Shown: positions 26,479-35,180 of the stretch, piece after piece
Numbering within the stretch: position 1 is the stretch's first letter
Layout: each line of letters opens with the position of its first letter
From: Hyphomicrobiales bacterium
Lineage (GTDB): Bacteria > Pseudomonadota > Alphaproteobacteria > Rhizobiales > Rhizobiaceae
Direction: 5' to 3'
NCBI GenBank assembly: GCA_900470195.1
Contig: UEIJ01000018.1
Span: forward strand, 62,001-126,000
Length of the DNA stretch: 64,000 bases
Notes under the pieces: generated by a model
Seen by the model: only the letters and a program-made list of their open reading frames with translations
Databases searched by the model: none
What the model was told of the DNA's origin: nothing
Position numbers and translations under genes: made by a program

Positions 26479-27720
26479 TCAGTCGGCCTTTTGCTCGGGG
26501 GCCGTACGCGTATCGATATCGACCACGACGCTGAGACCCGCGCGGATCTTGCCGGATTCGAGTGCTTCCTTCGGGATCATGATGCGGACAGGAACCCGCT
26601 GCACGATCTTGGTGAAGTTGCCGGTCGCATTTTCCGGCGGCAACAGCGAGAACACGGCCCCGGAAGCCGGGGCGATGGAGGCAACCTTGCCGTCGAACTT
26701 CGTGCCGTCGATGGCGTCGACATAGATATGCGCCGTTTCGCCGGTCTTGATGCTTGCGAGCTGCGTTTCCTTGAAGTTGGCATCGATATAAAGCTCGTTG
26801 ACCGGAACAAGTGCGGCAATCTTCTGGCCCGGCGAAACGAGATCGCCCTTCTTCCCGGACAGATTGCCGATCACCCCATCGAACGGCGCGCGCAGCGTGG
26901 TGAAGGAAAGATCACGCGCAGCTTTATCGCGAGCAAGTTCAAGCGATTTCGTGGAGCTTGCCGCTTCACTATACTGAGCTTCCAATACGGCGACATTCGC
27001 CTTGGCGGAAGCAATCTGCGCGTCCGCGCCGGCCAGCTTGGCCCGCGCCTGATCCAGCGAGGACTGGGCATTGTCGAGTTCGGCCTGGGCGACGAAACGG
27101 GTCTCGTGCAGCTTTTGCACGCGGGCAATGGTGTTCTGCGCGTTGGTCAGGACAGCCGTTGCGGCCTGCTTGTCGGCATTGGCCTGGAGAAGCGCTGCTT
27201 TCGCAGCGTCAGCCTGGGCCTGGATGCGCGCCAGCGTTTCCTTTTGTGTCGCGAGTTTTGCCTCGGCTTCGTCGAGTGCGATCTGGTAGTCGCCGGCATC
27301 AAGCTGGAAGATCACATCGCCAGCCTTGACCTGCTGGTTGGCGACCACCGGGATGTTTTCGATATAGCCGGTCACTTTCGGCGCGATGGAGGCGATGTCG
27401 CCCTGCACATAGGCGTCGTCGGTCGAAACCATGAACCGTCCGACCGTCCACCAGTCATAGGCGAACCAGAGACCACCCGCGACCGCAACCGTCAGAATGC
27501 CGGGAAGCAGGACACGTTTGCCGAAGCCTTTCTTCTTGCCGCCCTTGGCTGTTCCCCCGGTTTCCCTGGGTTCGGCTTCCTGCGGGTTCGGCACCGTATG
27601 GGGCTGCGATCTCTCGCTCAGCGGCGCCTCATTCGTCGCCGGCTGGCTGGTCGAGGCAAGGTTTCGGGCATTTGGAAAAGGTCGAATATCGGCCTGGTCA
27701 ACAGATTTCGGGGCGGACAT
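26479..27720 (-). CDS. emrA: EmrA/HlyD-type membrane fusion protein
   Basis: A 413-aa periplasmic adaptor: a basic cytoplasmic N-terminus, one transmembrane helix at about 70-88, the lipoyl-like half VSTDDAYVQGDIASIAPKVTGYI, a long coiled-coil hairpin rich in Ala/Gln/Lys (about 140-260), then the second lipoyl half FTTLRAPFDGVIG and a beta-barrel. This is the EmrA pattern. I choose ATG 27720 rather than 27774: the likely promoter (TTGATA, 17 bases, TATGTC) places transcription start downstream of 27774, and the TetR-type operator covers 27749-27764. The ribosome-binding site is weak in either case. Confidence 0.88.
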   Translation of the reverse strand: MSAPKSVDQADIRPFPNARNLASTSQPATNEAPLSERSQPHTVPNPQEAEPRETGGTAKGGKKKGFGKRVLLPGILTVAVAGGLWFAYDWWTVGRFMVSTDDAYVQGDIASIAPKVTGYIENIPVVANQQVKAGDVIFQLDAGDYQIALDEAEAKLATQKETLARIQAQADAAKAALLQANADKQAATAVLTNAQNTIARVQKLHETRFVAQAELDNAQSSLDQARAKLAGADAQIASAKANVAVLEAQYSEAASSTKSLELARDKAARDLSFTTLRAPFDGVIGNLSGKKGDLVSPGQKIAALVPVNELYIDANFKETQLASIKTGETAHIYVDAIDGTKFDGKVASIAPASGAVFSLLPPENATGNFTKIVQRVPVRIMIPKEALESGKIRAGLSVVVDIDTRTAPEQKAD

Positions 27721-27748
27721 AGGGAAGCTTTCTATATATCCTGCGGAC

Positions 27749-27764
27749 TGAACCGTTTGGTTCG
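27749..27764. promoter_or_regulatory. Operator 1 of the divergent efflux/TetR promoter region
   Basis: GAACC GTTT GGTTC (27750-27763) is a 5-bp-arm palindrome sharing the whole core AACCGTTTGGTTCGA with operator 2. Read on the minus strand, it follows a promoter-like pair TTGATA, 17-bp spacer, TATGTC. It therefore sits at or just after the expected transcription start of emrA, where bound repressor would block the polymerase. Confidence 0.8.
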
Positions 27765-27805
27765 ATGTTGACATAGATCAATGAGAGGCTCATATCAAGA
27801 GTATA

Positions 27806-27823
27806 TCGAACCGTTTGGTTCGA
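27806..27823. promoter_or_regulatory. Operator 2 of the divergent efflux/TetR promoter region
   Basis: TCGAACC (27806-27812) GTTT GGTTCGA (27817-27823) is a perfect palindrome with 7-bp arms. On the plus strand a perfect TTGACA (27768-27773) with a possible -10 at about 27791-27796 or 27793-27798 would start the tetR transcript near 27803, right at this operator. The site is 58 bases, centre to centre, from operator 1. Confidence 0.82.
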
Positions 27824-27874
27824 AAAAAGTTACGAGTCGCTAAAATGAAACCGGATCGCAAGAAAAGAGGACCA

Positions 27875-28627
27875 GTGGAAGAGAAGATGGATGATCGCAA
27901 CCGGCACGATGAGAGCGCTATCGGCTGGCCTGACGGTGATCGGTCTTCCGGAGACAAGGCCACTATTTGCGGTCAGGATACGGAATGCGGCCGCACGCGG
28001 CTCGGCGCGGGGCAAGATCCGGCGAAGCGCCGCCAGATACTGGAAGGCGCGCAGAGTGTTTTCCTGCGGATGGGCTTCGACGCCGCCAGCATGAACGACA
28101 TCACGCGCGAAGCGGGCGTGTCGAAAGGCACCATCTACGTCTACTTCAACAGCAAGGAAGATCTCTTCGTCGCATTGTGCGAGCATTATCGCCACACAAT
28201 GTTCAGCGAACTGATCGATAAGCTCGACAAGGGCTTCGATAACCGCCAGGAGCTGATAGACTTCGGCATGGCGCTGGTGACGCTCATCACCTCATCCACG
28301 GCTATCCGTGCCCAGCGAATCGTGCTGGGCGTGAGCGAGCGCAAGCCGGAGCTCGCTGCACGGTTTTACGAACGCGGCCCGAAGCGCAGCCTCGTGGTGA
28401 TGGCTGAATATCTCAACGAGATGATCCGGAACGGCAAGCTCAAGCCCTTCGATGCCGACCGGATGGCTTATCAGCTTTCCGATCTCTTTCTTTCAGGCCT
28501 GTATCGGCCGCGCCTGTTTGGTGCGATTGCGGAGCCGCCTTCGGAGGAAATGATTCGCAGAAACGTCGAATTTGCAGTCGACTTTTTCTATCGTGCCTAT
28601 GGCAATGAGGAAAGTGTTCTGAAATAG
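27875..28627 (+). CDS. TetR/AcrR-family repressor, divergent from the efflux pair
   Basis: About 250 aa. The DNA-binding helix-turn-helix is at about 74-93 (MNDITREAGVSKGTIYVYFNSKEDLF), followed by an all-helical ligand domain. It carries an unusually long, charged N-terminal extension of about 50 residues before the TetR domain, whichever start is used. I chose GTG 27875 because AAGAGG lies just upstream; ATG 27845 has no ribosome-binding site and ATG 27887 is possible. Divergence from emrA and two identical-core operators between them make it the likely autoregulated repressor of the pump. Confidence 0.85.
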   Translation: MEEKMDDRNRHDESAIGWPDGDRSSGDKATICGQDTECGRTRLGAGQDPAKRRQILEGAQSVFLRMGFDAASMNDITREAGVSKGTIYVYFNSKEDLFVALCEHYRHTMFSELIDKLDKGFDNRQELIDFGMALVTLITSSTAIRAQRIVLGVSERKPELAARFYERGPKRSLVVMAEYLNEMIRNGKLKPFDADRMAYQLSDLFLSGLYRPRLFGAIAEPPSEEMIRRNVEFAVDFFYRAYGNEESVLK

Positions 28628-28689
28628 AACAGCTGGGCGGACAATTATTCCAGCATCAACAAAACTTTACTGGAAAGCTAAATAAGTCC

Positions 28690-28704
28690 TTAATTGAGCC
28701 TTAA
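28690..28704. promoter_or_regulatory. CtrA-type box upstream of vjbR
   Basis: TTAATTGAGCCTTAA is an exact TTAA-N7-TTAA, the consensus binding site of the alphaproteobacterial cell-cycle regulator CtrA. It lies 170-184 bases upstream of the vjbR start in a region with no genes. Binding is inferred from consensus only. Confidence 0.55.
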
Positions 28705-28873
28705 TTCGGCGGCGCTCTTGTGTGCAATTCATTGCCATAGATTAATTGTGGGTTGTCAAAAGCCCGTTTTTTTATGTCACTAATACACAAGATTGAATGG
28801 GCTTCAGGCGCCGATTCGCCAACGTTTCAAACTAGGTAATAAATCGCCCGCCAGCATCAAGGACATTATAATA

Positions 28874-29656
28874 ATGACACTCGATCTGATTCACTTTCCG
28901 AATTTTAAAAAGACATTTTTTGGCACGTCATTCCAGAGCGATACGCTGGCTCTGCTGACACGAATTCGCGACGAGGTCGGTTGCCGCCACATCATACACA
29001 CCTATAAGGGGCGCATGGGCGATTGCACGAAAGCCAACGCCTCTGACCTCACCGTTGTGATGACCATCCCATCCAACTGGGCGGCACGCTACTCAACCAA
29101 GAACTACTTCGTTATCGATCCGATCTTTCAGGAAGACGCGCCCTATTTCAAAGAGGACGTCAGTGGGATCGTCCGCGATCTTCAGGAGGACGCCAACCAG
29201 TGCCCGGCTATCGCCGAAATGCTGCAGGATGCGGAAAAGCATGGATTGGGCAATATTTTCATTGCCGTTTCCGCCCGCAGCCAGAAAGGTGCGCCTGGCT
29301 GTTCCCTGTTCAGCTTCGAGATCAGTCCGGATGAGGACCGCGAGCAGTTTGTGGCCAAGCTTCGCCCACGCTTGTTGAGCCTGTCGGGCATCATTCATTC
29401 CGCCCTGTGCGGCTGCAAGGATGTCGCGACGGTCGCAAGCCTTCTGACCCCGCGCGAGGTGGACTGCCTGCGCTGGGCGGCAAATGGCAAGACCGACGGA
29501 GAGATCGCGGAAATTCTGAGCATCGCACGTTGGACGGTGGTGACTTATCTCCAGAACGCCAAGATCAAGCTCAACTGCTCCAACCGCACTTCGGCTGTTG
29601 CGACGGCTCTGTCGCTTGGCATCATCGAGATGCCGGAAGTCCACCATCTGAGCTGA
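28874..29656 (+). CDS. vjbR: LuxR-type quorum-sensing regulator VjbR
   Basis: A 260-aa transcription factor with an N-terminal autoinducer-binding domain and a C-terminal LuxR helix-turn-helix (about 190-252). The latter contains [26 protein letters not shown], then [19 protein letters not shown]. From memory the C-terminal third is essentially that of Brucella VjbR and the N-terminus ([15 protein letters not shown]) is a close variant. In Brucella VjbR binds acyl-homoserine lactones and controls flagellar and virB genes. AAGGA precedes the ATG at 28874. No luxI-like synthase gene is nearby. It lies next to the flagellar cluster, which fits a regulatory link. Confidence 0.93.
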   Translation: MTLDLIHFPNFKKTFFGTSFQSDTLALLTRIRDEVGCRHIIHTYKGRMGDCTKANASDLTVVMTIPSNWAARYSTKNYFVIDPIFQEDAPYFKEDVSGIVRDLQEDANQCPAIAEMLQDAEKHGLGNIFIAVSARSQKGAPGCSLFSFEISPDEDREQFVAKLRPRLLSLSGIIHSALCGCKDVATVASLLTPREVDCLRWAANGKTDGEIAEILSIARWTVVTYLQNAKIKLNCSNRTSAVATALSLGIIEMPEVHHLS

Positions 29657-29667
29657 CGTTACCGGTC

Positions 29668-29738
29668 CTAGAGCATGTCGCGGAAAATTGGGAACCGGTT
29701 TTCCGCTCAGGACACGCCTAAAACAAACACATAAAGCG
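29668..29738. repeat. Dispersed repeat, diverged partial copy D
   Basis: A shortened, diverged copy in inverted orientation. It begins CTAGAGCATGTCGCGGAAAA and contains GAACCGGTTTTCCGCTCAGGACACGCCTAAAACAAACA broken up here as GAACCGGTTTTCC, GCTCAGGACACG and CCTAAAACAAAC. It sits directly after vjbR. Confidence 0.6.
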
Positions 29739-29780
29739 TGTTGCCTCAGTGCGATTGAAGGCAATGCGCTTATGGAGACA

Positions 29781-29813
29781 AAAATACCGGATGTTTCACG
29801 CATCCGGTATTTT
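29781..29813. terminator. Strong intrinsic terminator downstream of vjbR
   Basis: AAAATACCGGATG (29781-29793) and CATCCGGTATTTT (29801-29813) are perfect 13-bp arms around the 7-base loop TTTCACG, with a T-run at the end. It separates vjbR from the convergent gene at 29870 and, being symmetric, can terminate both transcripts. Confidence 0.92.
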
Positions 29814-29869
29814 GTAGCAGTTATTCCGTCTCTTTCCGCTCACGGCGGCTCCCGCTTCCAGGAGAGGTT

Positions 29870-30298
29870 TCAGGCTCTTTTCCTGAGCGGCAGGCGTGCG
29901 GCGTCAAATGCGTTGGCAAGCCTCGCCGTGTTCTTCGCCGGGTCTTCGTCGGCGTCCTCGAAGGCGATATGGTTCAGCTCAATCCCCGCCGTCTTGTCGG
30001 TCAGCGTCAGGCGGAAATAGGCATAGACGCCCTGATTGCGGAACTCCATGTCGAGCACGACGGCAGGCGGCGATTGCCAGTCGCAGCGATATTCCCCGCC
30101 GTGGCCGAGTTCCAGCGTGCCGGGGAAGAAATAAAGCTCCGTCGCCGAACTGACGATATCGGCGATATTGGCAAAAAGCTCGCAGCGTATGAAGGCAATG
30201 TAGTCGGCAGGATCGACCAGACGAAGATCGGCTGCGACTTCGCGCAGGTTCCCGGCAATGATCGCCTCGCGCTCGTTAGAGAATTGCAGGCTTTTCAT
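29870..30298 (-). CDS. Conserved hypothetical protein downstream of flhB
   Basis: A 142-aa soluble protein without signal peptide or membrane segment, with balanced composition and an aromatic, beta-rich middle (ELYFFPGTLELGHGGEYRCDW, then VVLDMEFRNQGVYAYFRLTL). The ATG at 30298 has GGTGGTGAGACC directly upstream. It lies 67 bases after flhB on the same strand and before a strong terminator, so it is probably the last gene of the motA-fliM-fliN-fliG-flhB transcript. I do not recognise the family, and a flagellar function is only suggested by position. Confidence 0.75.
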   Translation of the reverse strand: MKSLQFSNEREAIIAGNLREVAADLRLVDPADYIAFIRCELFANIADIVSSATELYFFPGTLELGHGGEYRCDWQSPPAVVLDMEFRNQGVYAYFRLTLTDKTAGIELNHIAFEDADEDPAKNTARLANAFDAARLPLRKRA

Positions 30299-30365
30299 GG
30301 TCTCACCACCAATCTGGGGAACAGGCTGTCACTGTTCTGAAACATATAAATATCATGGTTATCCA

Positions 30366-31436
30366 TCAATGTAATGCATGCCGCGTATTGATGATCCGGA
30401 TAAGCTCGGCCACGGCCTTGTAGAATTCCGGTGCGATCATCTGGTCGACATTGACCTGCTTGTAGAGCGCGCGCGCCAGCGGAACGTCCTCGAATATCGG
30501 GATGGAATGCTGTGCGGCGATCTCTCTTATCTTGAGAGCGATCAGATCCTGCCCCTTTGCCACGACGATAGGGGCTGCATCCTGATCGGGCTTGTAGCGC
30601 AGTGCTACGGAAAAATGAGTCGGATTTGCGACGATGAGCGTTGCCGTCGGCACGGTGTTGATCATGCGGCGGCGCGCACGGTCACGGCCGAGCGAGCGCA
30701 GGCGCGATTTGACCAGCGGATCGCCTTCCGACTGCTTCAGTTCGTCCTTCACTTCCTGCCGCGTCATGCGCAGTTCCTGCCGCCAATGAATGCGTGACCA
30801 GGCAAGGTCGAAACCGGCAATCGCGGTAATGGCCAGCACATTGGCGACGAGCAGGCGCACCATGTTCTCGCGAAGAAATTCCGGCAAGGCGCTCGGATCG
30901 GAAGCGACGGCATCGGTGAAAAGGCTGTTGCCGCTGAAGAAGACGACGAAGACGATGACGCTCGCCGCCAGAAACTTGGCCAGCGACTTGAGAAATTCCA
31001 CCTGACCGGCGCGCCCGAAAATGCGCTGCCATCCCTTGAGCGGGGATATGCGGGACGCTTGCGGGCGGATGCGCTCGCCGACGAAGCGCGGTGCGTTCTG
31101 GAACGCGGAGGCGGCAATGCCGGCAAGCGGAATGATGATGAACACCGGCACCAAAGCCGCACCGACGGCGAGCGCCAGCACGCCGAACAGACGGCTCGCA
31201 TCCTCTGCGCTGTTCAAAAGCCAGTCCTCGGGGCGGTCGATCAGCTCTCGCAGGAAGACGGCCAGCTTCGTGGTGGCAGGTGCTGCGACAAAGACCGCGA
31301 TAATCAGAAAGGAAGCGATACCGGCGAGGATCGGCGTTTCGCGGGAGAAGGGCATATTGCCCTTTTCCAAGGCGTCGCGGATCTTCTGCTCGGTCGCTTC
31401 TTCTGTTTTGCTTTCCTTGTCGGCATCATCGGCCAT
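30366..31436 (-). CDS. flhB: Flagellar export switch protein FlhB
   Basis: A 356-aa protein of the flagellar type III export gate. Four hydrophobic helical segments (about 32-58, 86-115, 152-180, 192-215) are followed by a cytoplasmic domain with the autocleavage motif NPTH (271-274), where cleavage switches export from rod/hook to filament substrates. The N-terminal KTEEATEQKIRDALEKGNMPFSRE is characteristic. It is the last clear flagellar gene of the minus-strand unit; 14 bases separate it from fliG. Confidence 0.97.
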   Translation of the reverse strand: MADDADKESKTEEATEQKIRDALEKGNMPFSRETPILAGIASFLIIAVFVAAPATTKLAVFLRELIDRPEDWLLNSAEDASRLFGVLALAVGAALVPVFIIIPLAGIAASAFQNAPRFVGERIRPQASRISPLKGWQRIFGRAGQVEFLKSLAKFLAASVIVFVVFFSGNSLFTDAVASDPSALPEFLRENMVRLLVANVLAITAIAGFDLAWSRIHWRQELRMTRQEVKDELKQSEGDPLVKSRLRSLGRDRARRRMINTVPTATLIVANPTHFSVALRYKPDQDAAPIVVAKGQDLIALKIREIAAQHSIPIFEDVPLARALYKQVNVDQMIAPEFYKAVAELIRIINTRHALH

Positions 31437-31450
31437 GCGTCACCCTGGCA

Positions 31451-32506
31451 TTAAGCAGCGTTTTCGCTGGCGTCGAGGGTGATGATGCCGCGCTCGGAAA
31501 GATCGATGGCGATACGGGCTATCGTGCGCCGGGCATCGGCAATGTTCTGCGCGGTGATGTTGCCCTGCTCGGCGCCAAGCTCGGTTTCCACCATGCGGCG
31601 GCCGCGGGTCGAGAGCGAGGAAAGAACGAGTTCCTGAAGCCTTGTGTCCGCTCCGCGCAGCGCGGTTGCGATCTGTTCGGTCTGCACTTCATCGAAGAGC
31701 AGCAGGCGCGCGCGCTGCGACAGGCGCTCGATGTCTTCAAAGGTGAAGAGCTTGGCCTTGATGCGGTTGAGATCGTCGCGGTTAAGGTCTTCAAGGCTCG
31801 CCATCAGTTCTTCCATCTCGCTTCTGTCGAGCTGGTTGAAGATGTTGGCGATCTGGCCGTGATGTGCCTTGACCGGGCCGGAATCGCTGCGGCCCAGAAG
31901 ATCGCGGCGCAGCACGTCTTCAAGAAGCTCCGCCGCCGCTGGCGCCACATTGCCGATATGGAGCGAGCGCTGCACGACGGCATTGCGCAATTGCGGCGGC
32001 AGGACGACGAAGAGCCGGGCTGCAAGGTCGGACGGCAGCTTCGATACGATATAGGCGATGATCTGCGGATGCTGGTCCGTCAGATAGGCTTGCAGGCTTT
32101 CCACCGGCAGGCGGCCGAGCTGCACCCAGACCGATTCCTGAACGAGCTGCGGCTGGACGCGATCTTCCAGAACCGCGTCGACTTCTTCCTGCGGCAGCGC
32201 TTCGCGCAGCAGGCCTTCGAACCGCTGGGCGGCTTCCGAAACCGGCGCGCCTTCGGCAAAGGAATCCTCGAATTGCTTGACGAGATGTTCGAAGTCGAGC
32301 GGTGAAATGGGCTCCAGCGTGCGGGCATGGCCGGCAAGCTTGCGCAGGTCCTCGGCATTGAAATGCTTGAGAAGGCGCGCGGCGGCAGGGCGACCGATGG
32401 CAACGAGGATCGCCGCCGCCTTTTGCGGGCCGGTCAGCGTATCGACGAGGCCGGTCGCGCCGCCTTCGATGTCTTCCGCAAGCGCTTGCTGTTCATTGTC
32501 GGCCAT
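31451..32506 (-). CDS. fliG: Flagellar motor switch protein FliG
   Basis: A 351-aa C-ring protein that transmits torque from the stator. N-terminal GPQKAAAILVAIGRPAAARLLKHF binds FliF, the middle domain contacts FliM, and the C-terminal torque helix lies in the FTFEDIERLSQRARLLLFDEVQTEQ region. The ATG at 32506 is chosen; a GTG two codons earlier (32512) is in frame. It starts 11 bases after the fliN stop. Slightly longer than the enteric protein (331 aa), as usual in rhizobia. Confidence 0.96.
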   Translation of the reverse strand: MADNEQQALAEDIEGGATGLVDTLTGPQKAAAILVAIGRPAAARLLKHFNAEDLRKLAGHARTLEPISPLDFEHLVKQFEDSFAEGAPVSEAAQRFEGLLREALPQEEVDAVLEDRVQPQLVQESVWVQLGRLPVESLQAYLTDQHPQIIAYIVSKLPSDLAARLFVVLPPQLRNAVVQRSLHIGNVAPAAAELLEDVLRRDLLGRSDSGPVKAHHGQIANIFNQLDRSEMEELMASLEDLNRDDLNRIKAKLFTFEDIERLSQRARLLLFDEVQTEQIATALRGADTRLQELVLSSLSTRGRRMVETELGAEQGNITAQNIADARRTIARIAIDLSERGIITLDASENAA

Positions 32507-32517
32507 GGTCACGTCCG

Positions 32518-32865
32518 TTACTTGCCGATGATTTCGGTGAGGCTGACACCGAAACGCGAGGAATCATCTTCCAAAACGATCACCTCGCCGCGCGCGATGA
32601 CACGGCCATTGACCACGATATCGACCGGATCGCCGATCTGCTTGTCGAGGGTGATGACCGCGCCGCGACCAAGCTTCATGAGATTGGCAACCGGCATGGT
32701 CGTGCCGCCAAGAACCACCTGCACATCGACGGGAATGCCCATGATGAGTTCGAGATTGGGCTTGGATGGACCCTTTTGCGCGCTGCGCGGCTTTTCCTCG
32801 CGCAGTTCCTCGATGGCTTCGTCCAGTTCCTGCTGCATGTTCTTTTCCTTGGTTTCTTCGCTCAT
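32518..32865 (-). CDS. fliN: Flagellar motor switch protein FliN
   Basis: A 115-aa C-ring protein. After an acidic, charged N-terminus (about 1-35) comes the SpoA domain with [32 protein letters not shown] and the C-terminal [29 protein letters not shown]. Shorter than E. coli FliN (137 aa) but complete. The stop codon of the upstream gene overlaps its ATG. Confidence 0.96.
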   Translation of the reverse strand: MSEETKEKNMQQELDEAIEELREEKPRSAQKGPSKPNLELIMGIPVDVQVVLGGTTMPVANLMKLGRGAVITLDKQIGDPVDIVVNGRVIARGEVIVLEDDSSRFGVSLTEIIGK

Positions 32866-33323
32866 GCCTGGCCTGCGAGATCAACGGTAGCTTTACGGAC
32901 CGCGCGGCGGACGAAAACCGGCAGCGCGTTCTTTTGCTTCGGGAGCGATTGTTCGGTGGCGGTCGCGATCTTGTCTTCGGCGCGGCGCGTGCTGTCGGCG
33001 ACGTTGCGCGCATGGCGGATGTCGCGCGTCAGCGCCTTGCGCAGCCGGTTCAATTCCTCGATTGCCTCTTCCATTTCGCGGCGCACACGCTGCGTTTCGG
33101 CAAGGCGGGCCTCGAGTTTGGTGTTCTCGTCGACCAGGTCAGTGCGTTCGCTCTGGATCGCCTTGACGGCGCGCTCCAGCCCGTTGGAGGCGGCTGCAAC
33201 GCGCAGCGCCAGCACCTTGCCGAGCTTGATGGTCTCATTGGCCTTGCGGCCAACCACGATAAGGGCTGCAAGCGAGGCAAGAGCCATCAATGTGGAAAGC
33301 ACGTTAGCCAGCAACAAGCTCAT
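32862..33323 (-). CDS. Membrane-anchored coiled-coil protein between fliM and fliN
   Basis: A 153-aa protein with one N-terminal transmembrane helix (about 3-25, [22 protein letters not shown]), then a long charged helical region (about 45-115, [20 protein letters not shown] onward with [20 protein letters not shown]) that should form a coiled coil, and a basic C-terminus. It starts 20 bases inside the end of fliM and its stop overlaps the fliN start. I think it belongs to DUF6468, seen in alphaproteobacterial flagellar loci. Position among C-ring genes suggests a motor-associated membrane protein; function unknown. Confidence 0.82.
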   Translation of the reverse strand: MSLLLANVLSTLMALASLAALIVVGRKANETIKLGKVLALRVAAASNGLERAVKAIQSERTDLVDENTKLEARLAETQRVRREMEEAIEELNRLRKALTRDIRHARNVADSTRRAEDKIATATEQSLPKQKNALPVFVRRAVRKATVDLAGQA

Positions 33324-34257
33324 CGATGAAATCCTCTTCCTGATTGACCGGCTCGCCGACCTTGACTGTGAAATGAATGCCCGATTTGCCGAGCGTGCAC
33401 TTGAAAAGCTGCTGATTTCCGGCGCGCAGGCGCACCTGCTCCATGGCATTGGCGGGGAGTTTGAGAACCTGCCCGACTTCGAGCAACGACAAAGCGTCCA
33501 GCGTCATCGACCCCTGCTGGATGAAAGCTTCGAGTTCGATGCGCGCGCGGCTGACCTCCTGACGCATCTTCTTCGCCCAGCTCGGATCGGCCTGGTTCAT
33601 CGGACGGCGCAGAAAGGCCGCCACCGCATCCTGCATCGGCTTGTGCGTGCTGCGCGGCAGAAGCAGGTGCACTCGCCCGGTCTTGCCCGCAGCCGTTACA
33701 TCGATGCGGCAAGCGAAAAGGCGCGAGCGCTCGAAATTCTCACGGTCGAATTCGGCGGTATCGATGCATTCACCGGCAGCAAAAAGCGCCTGTCCGTTGC
33801 CTGCAAAAACCTGGTCGAGCGAACTGGCCAGATGACCGGCCAGAAGCGCGGAAATCTTCTGTTCCAGCATGCCGAAGGGACGGTCCTCGTCGACGGAGCC
33901 AACGTTGCCTTGCGCGCCAAACATCGCTTCAATCACGGAGAAGACGAGGGTTGCATCGGCGGTGAGATAAAGCGTGCAGCCCCAGCGATCGGCCTTCAGC
34001 GGCGCGATGATCGCAGCCTTGTCGAGAATATCGGCAAAGGCGGCATCGTCGGTGCCTTCCACCTGGCCTGCCTCAATGTCGAATGCGGCAGCGCATCCAT
34101 GTTTCAGCCGGTCGCAGAAATGCGTCGAGGCATCCTTGAACACATGGGCAAGCGATTTCAGGTCATCGCCCGAAAGGCCCGCCGCGCGCAGCACATTCTC
34201 GGCCAGAACATCGGTTTTGCGGTTTTGCCCCAATGTGGCTGTTTCAGGCGACGTCAT
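33304..34257 (-). CDS. fliM: Flagellar motor switch protein FliM
   Basis: A 317-aa C-ring protein. The middle CheC-like domain spans about 40-220, and the C-terminal SpoA domain contains the MTLDALSLLEVGQVLKLPANAMEQVRLRAGNQQLFKCTLGKSG region. The N-terminus is MTSPETATLGQNRKTDVLAE; the short CheY-binding consensus of enteric FliM (LSQxEIDALL) is not recognisable, as in other rhizobia with diverged FliM. The start at 34257 lies one base after the motA stop; longer in-frame starts are inside motA. Confidence 0.93.
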   Translation of the reverse strand: MTSPETATLGQNRKTDVLAENVLRAAGLSGDDLKSLAHVFKDASTHFCDRLKHGCAAAFDIEAGQVEGTDDAAFADILDKAAIIAPLKADRWGCTLYLTADATLVFSVIEAMFGAQGNVGSVDEDRPFGMLEQKISALLAGHLASSLDQVFAGNGQALFAAGECIDTAEFDRENFERSRLFACRIDVTAAGKTGRVHLLLPRSTHKPMQDAVAAFLRRPMNQADPSWAKKMRQEVSRARIELEAFIQQGSMTLDALSLLEVGQVLKLPANAMEQVRLRAGNQQLFKCTLGKSGIHFTVKVGEPVNQEEDFIDELVAG

Positions 34258-34258
34258 C

Positions 34259-35131
34259 TTATGCTGCCTGCTGGGTCGGCGCGCTCGCCATGGTTTCCTG
34301 CTCCACCACATCGATGGTCGGGCGATCATAGGCGGAGATCGTCTTGCGGCCATATTCCACGGCGATCTGCGGCAGGGAGCCGTTCATGTAGGCGAGAAGC
34401 GTCTGCTTCACGACGATATAAAGACGATTGTTCTTTTCGCGGGTCGATTTGATCTTGGCTGCGATCGGGCCGACCACGCCGTAGGAGAAGAAGATACCGG
34501 CGAAGGTGCCGACAAGGGCTGCGCCGATCAGATGGCCCAGCACTTCCGGCGACTGGTCCAGCGCGCCCATCGCCTTGATGACGCCGAGAACAGCAGCAAC
34601 GATGCCGAGTGCGGGAAGCGCTTCGGAAATGCTGACCATGGCATGGTAGGGCTTGAGCTTGTCGCGGGCGATGGTGTGGATTTCCTCGTCCATCAGCGCC
34701 TCGATTTCATGCGAGCGCACATTGCCGACGATGATGAGGCGGCAATAATCGCAGATGAAATTGGTGAGGTCCTCTTTCTTCAAGACGCTGGGATAAGCCT
34801 GGAAGATCGGCGATTCCTTCGGATTGTCGATATGCACTTCGACTTCATTGCGCGACTTGGCGCGCAGCTCGCGCATCAGGCTGTAGAGCACGCCCAGAAC
34901 GTCCAGATAGTCGCGCTGCTTTGGAACGGCATTGCTGAATGCCTCCATGCAGGCGCGGCCCGTGTCCTTCACCAGCGAAAAAGGGTTGGCGATGAAGAAG
35001 GTGCCGAGTGCAGCACCCAGAATGATGACGAACTCCCACGGCTGGATGAGCACGCTGACATGTCCGCCCATGGCGATAAAGCCGCCCAGCATACAGCCCA
35101 GTGTGATGACAAGACCGACAATAATGCCCAA
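34259..35131 (-). CDS. motA: Flagellar stator protein MotA
   Basis: A 290-aa inner-membrane proton-channel subunit with four helices: two at the N-terminus ([23 protein letters not shown] and [18 protein letters not shown]), a large cytoplasmic loop with the charged torque residues ([18 protein letters not shown]), and two near the C-terminus ([41 protein letters not shown]). The start is a TTG at 35131 with GGGAG nine bases upstream; no ATG fits. It opens the minus-strand motor operon. Confidence 0.95.
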   Translation of the reverse strand: MGIIVGLVITLGCMLGGFIAMGGHVSVLIQPWEFVIILGAALGTFFIANPFSLVKDTGRACMEAFSNAVPKQRDYLDVLGVLYSLMRELRAKSRNEVEVHIDNPKESPIFQAYPSVLKKEDLTNFICDYCRLIIVGNVRSHEIEALMDEEIHTIARDKLKPYHAMVSISEALPALGIVAAVLGVIKAMGALDQSPEVLGHLIGAALVGTFAGIFFSYGVVGPIAAKIKSTREKNNRLYIVVKQTLLAYMNGSLPQIAVEYGRKTISAYDRPTIDVVEQETMASAPTQQAA

Positions 35132-35180
35132 AGCTTAAGACTCCCGCGTACAAGTTCTTTCATCGCACCTTATGGATCGC

